Assembly: GCF_009932395.1 (NCBI RefSeq)
Contig: NZ_LSRS01000002.1
Span: 475,350-528,669 of the forward strand
DNA: 53,320 nt
Reading direction: 5' to 3'
Source of the DNA: Sporotomaculum syntrophicum
GTDB taxonomy: Bacteria > Bacillota > Desulfotomaculia > Desulfotomaculales > Desulfallaceae
Below, piece by piece: positions 1 to 8,188 of the stretch. The notes beneath the pieces are model-generated. The model was given only the letters and a program-made list of their open reading frames with translations, searched no databases and had not been told where the DNA came from. Every line of letters starts with the position of its first letter. Position 1 is the stretch's first letter. Both the position numbers and the translations under genes were made by a program.

Positions 1-464
1 TATCACTTATAGACGTTTATGACCGCTCAGTAATTGACTATCATCTTGGATTAAGCGCTACAGCCAAGGATGCTTGCGCAGTACTTATAAATTCGCTTAA
101 TAAACGTGGTTTGAAGCCCGGCATGGAACTTCCGATAATAAGGACCGATAACGGCCCACAGTTTATAGCTAAAAAATTTGAAGAAACATGCTGGAAATGG
201 AAATTAACTCACGAAAGAATCCCCGTTAAAAGTCCTAATATGAACGCCTATATTGAGTCCTTTCATTCTATTTTAGAAGATGAATGCTATAGCAGAAATG
301 AGTTTACTAGCTTTACAGAAGCCTACAGGGTCATCAGTGAATACATGGATTATTACAACAATCGTCGTAGGCATGGCAGCATTGGGTACATTGCACCTGC
401 TAAATATTATAAAGCTGTTATGAGTAACCAGATTCAGATATCAGTGAAGAAGATGGTCGCCTAG
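1..464 (+). mobile_element. IS3-family transposase OrfB, C-terminal part
   Basis: The window opens inside this gene; the frame is already open at base 3 and runs to TAG at 462-464. The product is the catalytic half of an IS3-type DDE transposase (rve integrase core). The first Asp lies in an LIDVYDRSV segment near the edge, the second in RTDNGPQF, and the Glu in the AYIESFHSILEDE segment. The DYYNNRRRHGSIGY stretch with a following P-x-KYY end is typical of OrfB C-termini. All catalytic residues visible here are intact, so the missing part may be functional. It lies just upstream of a truncated helicase, so the insertion probably broke that gene. The family call is firm; the IS subgroup is not resolved. 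Confidence 0.9.
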
Positions 465-481
465 CAGCCGTTCATCGCAGA

Positions 482-604
482 CCCTTTACATGGGGAGGGT
501 GTCCGTGTTAGCCTGCCTTTGGCAAAGGGCCGCAAAAGCATTAGCTGCAGCGGGCCCTGGTCGGCCCTAAGAAACACGGACACCAGGGGCCCCCATGTCA
601 AGGG
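482..604. repeat. long imperfect inverted repeat beyond the transposase
   Basis: The left arm 482-509 and right arm 573-604 are reverse complements apart from small bulges; both contain GGTGTCCGTGTT or its complement AACACGGACACC, flanked by ACATGGGG/CCCCCATGT and ends CCCTT/AAGGG. The 63-base centre holds a smaller hairpin (CCTTTGGCAAAGG). The arms start about 18 bases after the transposase stop. It may be the right end of the IS, or a separate palindromic element inserted beside it. Confidence 0.7.
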
Positions 605-674
605 CGGCTGCCCAAGATAAAACGTTGTATTCTATATAAACTTAAGTTTTTAAGTGTATATTCTCCAATTTTAG

Positions 675-1490
675 GGGTTCAAGCCGATTATTGATGAGTG
701 TCATCACGTATCTGCATTTAGTTTTGAGCAAGTATTAAAGCAAGTCAGAGCCAAGTACGTATTTGGGTTAACGGCTACACCTATTAGGAAAGATGGCCAT
801 CATCCGATTATAATGATGCAGTGTGGTCCCATACGCTTTCGGGTTGATGCAAAGAATCAAGCGGCCGCCCGTCCCTTTAAACATGTGGTTGTCCCAAGGT
901 ATACAACATTTAAAATGCCTTCAGAAATCTCGGAACCAAGCATTCAGGATATTTATGCGGCTTTAATATTGGATGCACAGCGAAATAACTTAATTTTTGA
1001 TGACATCCTGACGGCCTTAGAGGCAGGCTATACTCCCCTATTGTTGACAGAACGAACGGAGCACGTAGATTATTTTGGTAAGCGCTTAAAGGGTTTTGTT
1101 CGTAATGTTATTGTTTTGCGGGGCGGTATGGGAAAAAAACAAAGAAAGGCTGTTGCGGATAAGATTGCTAGTATACCGGATGATGAGGAACGTGTAATTA
1201 TTGCCACCGGGCGTTTCATTGGTGAAGGTTTTGATGATGCCAGGTTAGATGCTCTTTTTCTGGTAATGCCCATTTCCTGGCGAGGCACATTGCAGCAATA
1301 TGCGGGGCGATTACATCGCTTACACAATAACAAGCATGTGGTTCGTATTTATGATTACGTTTATATCCTTGAACCTATGTTAAAACGTATGTACGATAAA
1401 CGTCTTAAAGGCTATAAGACGATGGGTTACAAGGTTTGGGACAAGGAAGATATGTGTAACAAGCAATTTGAATTTATGTTAAATTTGTAA
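675..1490 (+). pseudogene. TOTE-type DEAD/DEAH helicase, 5'-truncated remnant
   Basis: The reading frame is open from just after a TAG at 672-674, with no start codon at a sensible place. It starts within helicase motif II (IIDECHH) and runs through motif III (GLTATP, about 767-782) to the helicase C domain with the GTLQQYAGRLHR motif VI near 1290-1320. The N-terminal nucleotide-binding part (motif I) and anything before it are absent. The wording around DGHHPIIMMQCGPIR and the LQQYAGRLHR segment resembles helicases of TOTE conflict systems, which carry an archaeo-eukaryotic primase domain upstream; that domain is not in this window. The break lies next to an IS3 transposase and a palindromic element, which suggests disruption by insertion. 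The helicase call is firm; TOTE assignment is from recall of the family. Confidence 0.8.
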
Positions 1491-1529
1491 AATCTCATTT
1501 ATCTATAAATCTTAAAGAGTGATGCTTAC

Positions 1530-3238
1530 ATGACAAAGGATGAATTATTAAATCTAATCTATGAAGTTCAGTCATTTAAAAGCGAGCAAGATAACATAGA
1601 AGTTAAATCCGCTGCCAAAGGTGCCCCCAAGATCTATGATAGCCTTTCTTCCTTGAGTAACCGACCTGGGGGAGGTGTCATAATATTTGGATTAAATGAG
1701 GAGCGGGGTTTTGAACCAGTAGGGATCTATAACTTGAGCGATTTGAGGCAAAATGTTGGGGAAGCTGCAGCGCAAATGGTTCCTCCTCTGCGTCTTACTT
1801 TTACTTCTTTAAAATATAAGGAAGCTATAATTTTATGTGCCGAGATACCTGAGTGTCCCATCGAGCTTAAGCCTTGTTATTATAAACCTGCGGGGCTGCA
1901 CGGTGGTTCTTATATTAGAGTGTCAGACGGTGACCGTAAAATGACCGATTACGAAATATACATGTTTAAGAGCGGTAGAAGCCAGGCGACGGATGATATG
2001 CAGCCAGTTTTCAGGGCTAAACCGGAGGATTTAGACGAAAAGGCAATTGAAAAATATGTTTTAAAAATTCAGGAAAAGAGGCCGGGTTCCCGGCTACTTG
2101 TTTTACCTTGGGAACAGTTATTAAAATCTTTAAATATACTAACTGAATACGAAGGGAAACTGGTACCAACATTAGCCGGTATGCTGATGTTCGGCACTTT
2201 CCCGCAACAGTTTTCCCTTCATTGTTTATAGCCTTTTTATTATTTGCCGGTACTAACCAAGACGAAAAAGGTCCTAGGGGAGAAAGGTTTTTAGACAATC
2301 GTAGGTTAGATGGTACTTTGCCCGAAATCATTGCCGAAGCTGAAAAGGCAATAGTTTATAATATGCGTCGCAGCACTGTAATAAGTGGCTTGTGGCGCAA
2401 CGATATTGATGAGTACCCACGAATAGCCTTAAGGGAGGCTATAATTAATGCCTTGGGTCATAGAGACTACAGCCATTATGCTTTGGGGACGCATATTCAA
2501 ATTCGTATGTTTACGGATCGGCTGGAGATAGAAAATCAAGGCGGGCTTTATGGTCATTTATCTGAGGATACCATTGGTATAGATGCACCGGCAACCAGAA
2601 ATGCGGCACTAATGCGTATGATGGAAGATATGGACTTGGTGGAAAACCGTGGTTCAGGCATTCGGACCATGATGGAGGCCATGCGCGCAGCACATCTAGC
2701 GCCACCTAAATTTACAAATAAGCATACTTCCTTTAATGTAACGTTTTTTAACCACACTTTGTTGGATAAAGAAACGTTAGAGTGGCTAAACAAATTTAGC
2801 TTAATCGATCTTAATGATAATCAACGATTTGCTCTTGCTTATTTAAAAAGAAATCCTTATGCCCCCAAATTAACTAATCGGGATTACCAACGTATCAATA
2901 GCGTGGAAAGTGTTCAAGCGACAAGGGAGTTGGGGGATATGGTAAAGCGGGCAGAGGTGCTGCTACAACACGGTACTCGTGGAGGTGCGTATTATACTCT
3001 CAGTGACTGGGTCTTGGATAAAAACCAGCAGATAGAGCCGACCCTTGAGCCAAAGTTATCGGAAAAAGAGAAAGAAATATTGAATTATGTAAAAGAGCAT
3101 GGCTTTATTACTAATTCTTTATGCCGGGAATTGTTAAAAATTGATATAAATGCGGCAAATTATCTTTTAACAAGTATGAATAGAAAGTATTTATTAAAAC
3201 GTACCGGAAAAGGTAGATGGACAAAATATACTCTGTAA
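1530..3238 (+). pseudogene. AlbA_2/Schlafen-like ATP-binding protein, frameshifted
   Basis: Two adjoining frames, 1530-2231 and about 2215-3238, together make one protein of about 568 residues. The first has an AlbA_2 (Schlafen-like, divergent AAA_4) nucleic-acid-binding domain: EVKSAAKGAPKIYDSLSSLSN, then GGVIIFGL. The second has a HATPase_c_4-type domain (REAIINALGHRDYS, GSGIRTM) and a C-terminal winged-helix region. The reading frame is lost at the T run 2211-2214; one extra T would join PQQF to FPSLFIAF without a gap. This family (COG2865, often annotated as transcriptional regulator or RecG C-terminal-like) occurs in defence islands and mobile regions. It follows the helicase remnant by 39 bases. 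It could be a real single-base mutation or a sequencing error in a homopolymer. Confidence 0.85.
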
Positions 3239-3254
3239 CCAATATAATTTATCC

Positions 3255-3297
3255 TATTTGGAGTCTATTTTGAAATATATTTGGAGTCTATTTTGAA
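3255..3297. repeat. tandem 20-base direct repeat
   Basis: Two identical 20-base copies, 3255-3274 and 3278-3297, separated by three bases (period 23). Each contains TTTGGAGTC. They sit between the frameshifted ATPase and the small membrane ORF, and the second copy contains the TTG used as that ORF's possible start. Confidence 0.85.
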
Positions 3298-3520
3298 TTT
3301 TATACGGATCAGCAAAAGGGTGGATTCTCGGCGATTTGTTGCCGGGGCTTTGTTATTAATAACCGCCTTATTTTTTTATGTTAACGTTGTCACCTTGTCA
3401 TACACCAAGTATCATTTAGGTGCAGGAACTACCTCTTTCTCGCCGAAAATTTTGGATATAGAGGGATTATTAACGTTAAGTTACCATGCCTTCATAGTAA
3501 TACAAATGTCTAATAAATGA
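3281..3520 (+). CDS. small putative membrane protein
   Basis: A 79-residue open frame from a TTG to TGA at 3518-3520. After a basic N-terminus (RISKRVDSRR) there is one hydrophobic segment, about residues 20-40 (FVAGALLLITALFFYVNVV), consistent with a single membrane helix or uncleaved signal anchor. The TTG lies inside a tandem direct repeat and has no clear Shine-Dalgarno. The end of this frame supplies the ribosome binding site of the creatininase gene that follows, so the two may be cotranscribed. I recognise no family; it may be the remnant of a longer gene. Confidence 0.35.
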   Translation: MESILNFIRISKRVDSRRFVAGALLLITALFFYVNVVTLSYTKYHLGAGTTSFSPKILDIEGLLTLSYHAFIVIQMSNK

Positions 3521-3528
3521 GGTATCTT

Positions 3529-4443
3529 ATGACAGGTGTTCGCAAATATGCGGATCTTACTTGTACGGAATTTAATAAAATTAATACACATAAAGCAATA
3601 TGTTTAATGACCGTCAGTCCTTTAGAAGTTCATGGACCGCATTTGCCGCTGGGTACAGATGTTTACATAGGGGAGAAGTTGCAACAAGAGTACTGCAAAG
3701 CTTTACTACAACGGTATCCCGACTTTGAACTTTTGCTTTTACCACCGTTATTTGCTGGTTGTGACTCTCTGCCAGTTAAAGGATCCATTACTATAAGAGC
3801 AAAAACATTAGAGAGTTTTTTGCTTGATATGGCCGGCCAGTTGTCTAAAATGGGATTTAAATATTTGGTTATCTGTGATAATCATGGAGGGCCAAGTCAT
3901 CAGATTGCAATGGAAGTAGCATCGCGCAAAGCTTGGCATTGTTATAATTTTTACCTAATTAATCCCTTTAACGTCATTTATCGCATGATGGTGCGACATG
4001 ATAAAAAATTTTTACAAATGATTAACCTGGCATCTGGTAATTGTGGTGATGATGCAGATGCCCATGCCGGAACCAATGAAACATCCCTAATGTTAGCAAC
4101 AAACCCGGAGCTTGTAAGGGATTATTTAAATGTTTCCTCAAGCTTTTTAGCAAGAAAGAAAGGGCTGAGTGCTGCAGTTGGGTGGCTGGGGAAAATATTT
4201 AATAAGATGGGTTTGGTTAACATAAGTGCAGATTTAGAACATTTAGCCAATCTGGTAAATTGGACAAGGGATGCAAAAAACCAACCATATCTTGGCTCTC
4301 CAAGTAAAGCAAATGCCGATGATGGTGAGAGGATGACTAAAGGACATGTTTCCATTGCTGTGGATCTGATAGAAAAATCCATCTCAGGTCAAAGACCGTT
4401 TACTAAGCCCATGCTATGGTGGTTGAGGTTATTTAGAAGGTAA
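3529..4443 (+). CDS. creatininase-family amidohydrolase
   Basis: About 304 residues when started at ATG 3529, which has GAGG at 3519-3522; an upstream in-frame ATG at 3517 has no binding site. The creatininase fold is shown by metal-binding motifs: E-x-HGPHLPLGTD near residue 30, DNHGG near residue 120, and DAHAGTNETSLM near residue 180. The family hydrolyses cyclic or linear amides (creatinine amidohydrolase, formamide hydrolases of riboflavin/F420 pathways, MftE peptidase); the substrate cannot be told from sequence. The metal ligands look intact. It is the only full-length enzyme gene in this decayed accessory stretch, and no mycofactocin or creatine genes lie nearby. Confidence 0.85.
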   Translation: MTGVRKYADLTCTEFNKINTHKAICLMTVSPLEVHGPHLPLGTDVYIGEKLQQEYCKALLQRYPDFELLLLPPLFAGCDSLPVKGSITIRAKTLESFLLDMAGQLSKMGFKYLVICDNHGGPSHQIAMEVASRKAWHCYNFYLINPFNVIYRMMVRHDKKFLQMINLASGNCGDDADAHAGTNETSLMLATNPELVRDYLNVSSSFLARKKGLSAAVGWLGKIFNKMGLVNISADLEHLANLVNWTRDAKNQPYLGSPSKANADDGERMTKGHVSIAVDLIEKSISGQRPFTKPMLWWLRLFRR

Positions 4444-4460
4444 TTAATTGGATTTATGAT

Positions 4461-4724
4461 ATGATGCCACAGCGAACCCCCGTACCTGAAAATGATTATG
4501 TTACTTTTGTTAGCTACGCTATCCCGGCTGGAGAAGCCGTTAGGGCAGCTAACTTTCGCGAACTACTTACTTTTTTCAAGGATGACAAGGGGCGGCCCGA
4601 CATTCCGGGATCCTGTGTCAAGGGAGCGGTACGCACTGCACTGGTTGCTCAACTAATGAAAAACAGCCAATGTGGATCAATAAGTAACCTGATTTTCAAT
4701 AATCTCCCTATCTGCCAACCGTAG
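4461..4724 (+). pseudogene. RAMP-family (Csm5-like) fragment
   Basis: An 87-residue frame with no ribosome binding site. Residues about 40-70 contain RPDIPGSCVKGAVRTAL, very close to the IPGSSLKGAIRTAL signature of RAMP proteins of type III CRISPR effectors, especially Csm5, preceded by an FFKDDKGRP segment as in that family. A whole Csm5 is about 350-400 residues, so most of the gene is gone. The frame ends at TAG 4722-4724 and the next gene fragment starts in the same frame. No other csm genes or CRISPR repeats are visible in the window. I read this as a relic of a deleted type III-A locus. Confidence 0.65.
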
Positions 4725-5051
4725 CCCAGCTCAGATAACATACTTACCGGTTTTGGCGTATCAGCGGGAAGTGCTTCGGGTACGGCAAAATTAATTTTCC
4801 ATCCCGACGAAGGGAAAAAACTGCAGGCCGGGGATGTACTGGTGGCCCCGTCAACGGACCCTGGCTGGACCCCCCTATTTTTAAAGGTTTCCGCTATTGT
4901 TATGGAGACAGGAGGGTTTTTGTCTCACGGCTCCATTGTGGCCAGAGAGTACGGCATTCCTGCGGTGGTAAACATTCCAGGAGCAATGAAGGTAATTAAA
5001 GATGGTCAGTTAATTACTGTCGATGGTGACGGGGGAAAGGTATATCTGTAG
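4725..5051 (+). pseudogene. PEP-utilising enzyme, C-terminal mobile domain only
   Basis: Directly after the stop of the RAMP fragment the same frame encodes about 108 residues: LTGFGVSAGSASGTAK, then DVLVAPSTDPGWTPL, then the phospho-histidine segment TGGFLSHGSIVAREYGIP. This is the swivelling phosphohistidine domain of PEP synthase-like enzymes, most like the C-terminus of rifampicin phosphotransferase/PEP synthase. The catalytic His is present, but the ATP-grasp and substrate domains are missing and there is no start signal. It is a truncated remnant joined to the csm5 scrap by a deletion or recombination around 4700-4735. Confidence 0.75.
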
Positions 5052-5120
5052 TTTTGCTCATTATCACATCCATAATAGGAGATAGCCATGGAATTATAAT
5101 GGACAATCTATAAAACAAAA

Positions 5121-5753
5121 TTAAAAGGACATCCTTCTTAGGCTATATTTTATCGGTAGAAACATGCCGGTTTTGCTCTTATATTTGATATACTCCGGAC
5201 CAAATTCCTCTTCCATGTACTGCTCTTCTTTTTTAGCCAGCCTGTAATAAAGAACAACTAGAATCGGCCACATTATTAGCAGGGGAATGGTAGCCCATTC
5301 AAATATCATGCCCAGCGTTATAAGCAGGAAGCCGGTATACTGGGGGTGCCGGATGTAAGCATAGATCCCACCGGTTACCAGTCTGCCTTTCCCCGCTTCT
5401 TTACTCCAGTAGTGTTTGTGGATATTTCTCCACCCTAAGATAATCAGTATACCGCCTATTATATATAGCGCCGAACCAAAATATGTTCCCCAGTAACCAA
5501 TATACTGCACCAGGGTATGGCCCCATAGCACCCCTTCTGGTAGAGTATAGCCAAAAACCCAGGTGATGACATACATACTTAATGGTATGCCAAACATTTC
5601 AAAGGCCAGCGCCACCACAAAAGCCATAAAAGCCCCGGCCGGTTTGATCTGGCTTTTTTTATAAAACGGAATAAAGGCCAGGAACACTCCGAACATAATG
5701 ATCCAAACAGCGACCGCCCACCATTGCCCAAAGTGGCTCCAGATATCTTCCAT
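5121..5753 (-). CDS. membrane methyltransferase, isoprenylcysteine/phospholipid type
   Basis: A 210-residue integral membrane protein with about five hydrophobic segments. The C-terminal half carries the ICMT/PEMT signature RHPQYTGF (residues 135-142) and a conserved EEEFGPEYIKY segment near residue 181, which bind S-adenosylmethionine and close the active site in this family. Bacterial members methylate lipids or small thiols and seldom have a known substrate. The gene lies 102 bases downstream of the iron-sulfur flavoprotein on the same strand, so both may share a transcript starting near the symmetrical array at 6711-6822. Start ATG at 5753 is the natural family start. Confidence 0.85.
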   Translation of the reverse strand: MEDIWSHFGQWWAVAVWIIMFGVFLAFIPFYKKSQIKPAGAFMAFVVALAFEMFGIPLSMYVITWVFGYTLPEGVLWGHTLVQYIGYWGTYFGSALYIIGGILIILGWRNIHKHYWSKEAGKGRLVTGGIYAYIRHPQYTGFLLITLGMIFEWATIPLLIMWPILVVLYYRLAKKEEQYMEEEFGPEYIKYKSKTGMFLPIKYSLRRMSF

Positions 5754-5855
5754 TACCTTTTCAGCTCCTAGTTTAAAATTTTAACCTTTAGCTCTGGTCC
5801 CCCTGCCGATAAAATGCATGAAATTGATTTAATTATTTTGATTTGCTGCCGTTAA

Positions 5856-6650
5856 TTAAAGAGCCCTTTTTGCTTTCAGGGCTTGTTTAATAGTTTGTTT
5901 TTCCACCCACCTTCCAATAATTTGCTTATACCAACTAATTCTGGTGGGGTAAAAATAATCTGCCTCAAGCCAGCCCTGCTCCTTGTAGTAGCGATAATCC
6001 CGCGCCAGTCCCGCCTCAATTGAGTGTACAGCTCGTACGGAACGGAAAATAACCACTTCTTTTAAGCTGGGGATAGAGTCGGTATTGCTGGTGAGATAGC
6101 TAAAAAACCTTTGGGCGGCCTTAGCTGTCTCTAAATCGTATTTTTGCTGTTCCGCCGGCAGCGGTTTTTCCCAGGCGACGGTAAGACCAAGCCCCGGGCA
6201 GGTCTTGAAACCCCAAAAGCGGGCTACCTCAGCCAAATATTTCAGGACGCCTTCATAGCCGTATACTCCCTGCGTTACAATCGGCATAAAGGTTTTATGG
6301 AAAAAACAGGGACGATGAAAAACATAAGCCAGGCGGTCCAACAGGTTTTTTAACAGTGCTGTTACCTGCAAAGAATACACAGGTGAGGCAAAGATCACTC
6401 CGTCGGCCTGCATCATCTTCATAAAAATATCTGTTCGTTCGTCTTTTAATGGGCAGTATTCTTCACCTTTTTCCAAACAGGCCCCGCAGCCCCGGCACGC
6501 TTTTAAATCTACATCTTTTAGAAAAACATATTCAAAATCTATATTGCCTAGCTTTTTTAGACACTGTTCAAATTGTTTTACTATACCCAGAGTTCTTCCA
6601 TTGCGAGGACTGCCAATGATAGCGACAACTTTTGCGGACAACGAAATCAC
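5856..6650 (-). CDS. iron-sulfur flavoprotein, NADPH-dependent FMN reductase family
   Basis: A 264-residue flavodoxin-fold protein. The FMN phosphate loop is GSPRNGRT at residues 13-20. A compact cysteine motif C52-x2-C55-x2-C58-x7-C66 matches the CX2CX2CX4-7C [4Fe-4S] motif of archaeal and clostridial iron-sulfur flavoproteins. FASPVYSLQ near residue 92 is the second FMN loop. It probably passes electrons between ferredoxin-like donors and small acceptors in the cytoplasm. It is divergent from the two-component system at 6916 across a 265-base region that holds a nested palindrome. Confidence 0.88.
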   Translation of the reverse strand: MISLSAKVVAIIGSPRNGRTLGIVKQFEQCLKKLGNIDFEYVFLKDVDLKACRGCGACLEKGEEYCPLKDERTDIFMKMMQADGVIFASPVYSLQVTALLKNLLDRLAYVFHRPCFFHKTFMPIVTQGVYGYEGVLKYLAEVARFWGFKTCPGLGLTVAWEKPLPAEQQKYDLETAKAAQRFFSYLTSNTDSIPSLKEVVIFRSVRAVHSIEAGLARDYRYYKEQGWLEADYFYPTRISWYKQIIGRWVEKQTIKQALKAKRAL

Positions 6651-6710
6651 CTCTGTAATAAATTAACCAATGTTCTTACCTATGATTCTAAAGTAAGGTC
6701 CTGTTGGTAG

Positions 6711-6822
6711 GTAGTGCAATACGTCATGTCTTTGCAGGGTAAATAGTCATGTGAGGGGGGTAGCTTTTGTTTATCCGGTCACATGACACTCAGTATAAAT
6801 AAAACATGACTTATTGCACTAC
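6711..6822. promoter_or_regulatory. symmetrical four-heptamer operator-like array
   Basis: The arms 6711-6729 and 6804-6822 are 19-base reverse complements with one mismatch. Nested within them are TCATGTGA (6747-6754) and TCACATGA (6779-6786). Overall the heptamer GTCATGT occurs at 6723 and 6746 on the plus strand and as ACATGAC at 6781 and 6804, all about one centre (6766.5), with a 23-base step on each side. It lies between the divergent flavoprotein and histidine kinase genes. Such spacing suits a dimeric regulator binding two sites about two helical turns apart; the neighbouring NarL-type regulator is an obvious candidate, by inference. Confidence 0.7.
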
Positions 6823-6915
6823 ATGATAAAAAGCCATCCCTTTAAAATATAGTTAGGCAGGTAATTATAGCTGATATAATAACTTGAATAAACGAAAGGA
6901 TATGGCTGAAATCGT

Positions 6916-8184
6916 ATGTATAAGCGCTCTTTTCTGCAGGAGGTTATTTATAATGCTATAATTATGAAAGAAAGAATCAAGGAAAGCGCGGGGTTTTATA
7001 TGAGTGAACAGCCCAGGGCCTGGCAGTGGCTGGATTTTTTACTCGCTATGGTAAGAGCCGGGTGGTTTTTCATCCTGGTCATTGTTTTCATCACAGATCC
7101 GGATCACACTGGTATGTCCTTTTACATCATACTGATTTGGCTGCTGGTTGCTTTTATTGTGCCACAGTTGTTCTGGCGGCCCGGTACCATTAATACAGTG
7201 CTTTACCCGCTCGCAGAGTTGGTTTGTACCGGCGGGCTGCAGGTGTATATTTCCCTTATACTGCACAAAGATATTTTTGTTCTGGCTGTGCCCTTGTTAA
7301 CTACGGGTTATTTTATTCATAAAAAGAACTTATGGTTAATTTTAACTTTTTTTATCCTGCTGATTCCCCTGGCCAACTTGGCTTTCCCCGGCAGTCCCTG
7401 GACAGATATACTGCTGGCGGTATTACAAAACCTATTAATGCTGGCCTTGGGTTATATATTTAGGCGCATGCTGAATGCCCACATTAAAATGAAACAGCTG
7501 TTAAGGGAAAACGAACGGCAGTATCAGCTCATCCAGGAACAAAACCAAATGCTGGTGGCATACGCTAAGCAGGTGGAAGAGTTGACCCAGCTGGAGGAGC
7601 GCAATCGTATGGCCAGGGAATTACATGACACGGTGGGTCATACTTTCACCTCTGTGATTATGGGCATGGATGCAGTTAGTTATTTAATAGATACTGCTCC
7701 GGACGTGGCCAGGGAAAAGTTGGATGTGCTGCGCCAGGTGGCTAGAAACGGCTTGGCTGAGGTCCGGCGGAGTATTCACGAGATTGCTCCTAAAGGTCAG
7801 GAACTGCCTCTTTCTCAGCATATCGCCCGGATAACCAATGAATTTTCTTTGCATACGGGAGCAAGCGTCGGCATTCATATTGAAGGGGAAGTTCATGATG
7901 AGGTACTACCGGTGAAGATGACCCTGATTCGCTGTATACAGGAATCGCTGACTAACGCCCTGCGGCACGGCCAGGCCAAAAACATAACCATCAACCTGAA
8001 ATTTACCGCTGGTGAGATAATATTATCCATAGAAGATGACGGCGTTGGTGCCGATGGGTTAAAGCCGGGCTTCGGCCTATCTTCCATGCAGCAGCGCCTG
8101 GCGGCTCTGCATGGAACGCTGGAGTACTGGTCTGAAAAAGGAAAAGGAACCCGGATTACCTGTTTAATACCGACAGGGAGGTAA
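6916..8184 (+). CDS. sensor histidine kinase, DesK/NarL (HisKA_3) type
   Basis: A 422-residue membrane kinase. About five hydrophobic segments lie between residues 40 and 185, then a coiled coil, then the HisKA_3 dimerisation domain with phosphoacceptor His237 in ELHDTVGH. A HATPase domain follows: N box at NALRHGQ, DDGVGAD and GFGLSSM. It would autophosphorylate and pass phosphate to the regulator encoded 4 bases downstream. The N-terminus is unsure: ATG 6916 has no near binding site, ATG 6964 follows an AGGAGG at 6939-6944 by about 20 bases, and ATG 7000 is also in frame. There is no periplasmic sensor domain, so the signal is probably sensed in or at the membrane. Confidence 0.92.
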   Translation: MYKRSFLQEVIYNAIIMKERIKESAGFYMSEQPRAWQWLDFLLAMVRAGWFFILVIVFITDPDHTGMSFYIILIWLLVAFIVPQLFWRPGTINTVLYPLAELVCTGGLQVYISLILHKDIFVLAVPLLTTGYFIHKKNLWLILTFFILLIPLANLAFPGSPWTDILLAVLQNLLMLALGYIFRRMLNAHIKMKQLLRENERQYQLIQEQNQMLVAYAKQVEELTQLEERNRMARELHDTVGHTFTSVIMGMDAVSYLIDTAPDVAREKLDVLRQVARNGLAEVRRSIHEIAPKGQELPLSQHIARITNEFSLHTGASVGIHIEGEVHDEVLPVKMTLIRCIQESLTNALRHGQAKNITINLKFTAGEIILSIEDDGVGADGLKPGFGLSSMQQRLAALHGTLEYWSEKGKGTRITCLIPTGR

Positions 8185-8188
8185 TACT

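Noticed and set aside
4461-4724. A CRISPR array or other cas genes near the Csm5-like scrap
   Set aside because: I found no regularly spaced repeats and no second cas-like frame in the window, so only the fragment is reported.
6902-6961. A 19-codon leader peptide before the histidine kinase
   Set aside because: ATG 6902 has an AAAGGA nearby and stops two bases before ATG 6964, but the frame is short, not informative and overlaps the longer kinase frame.
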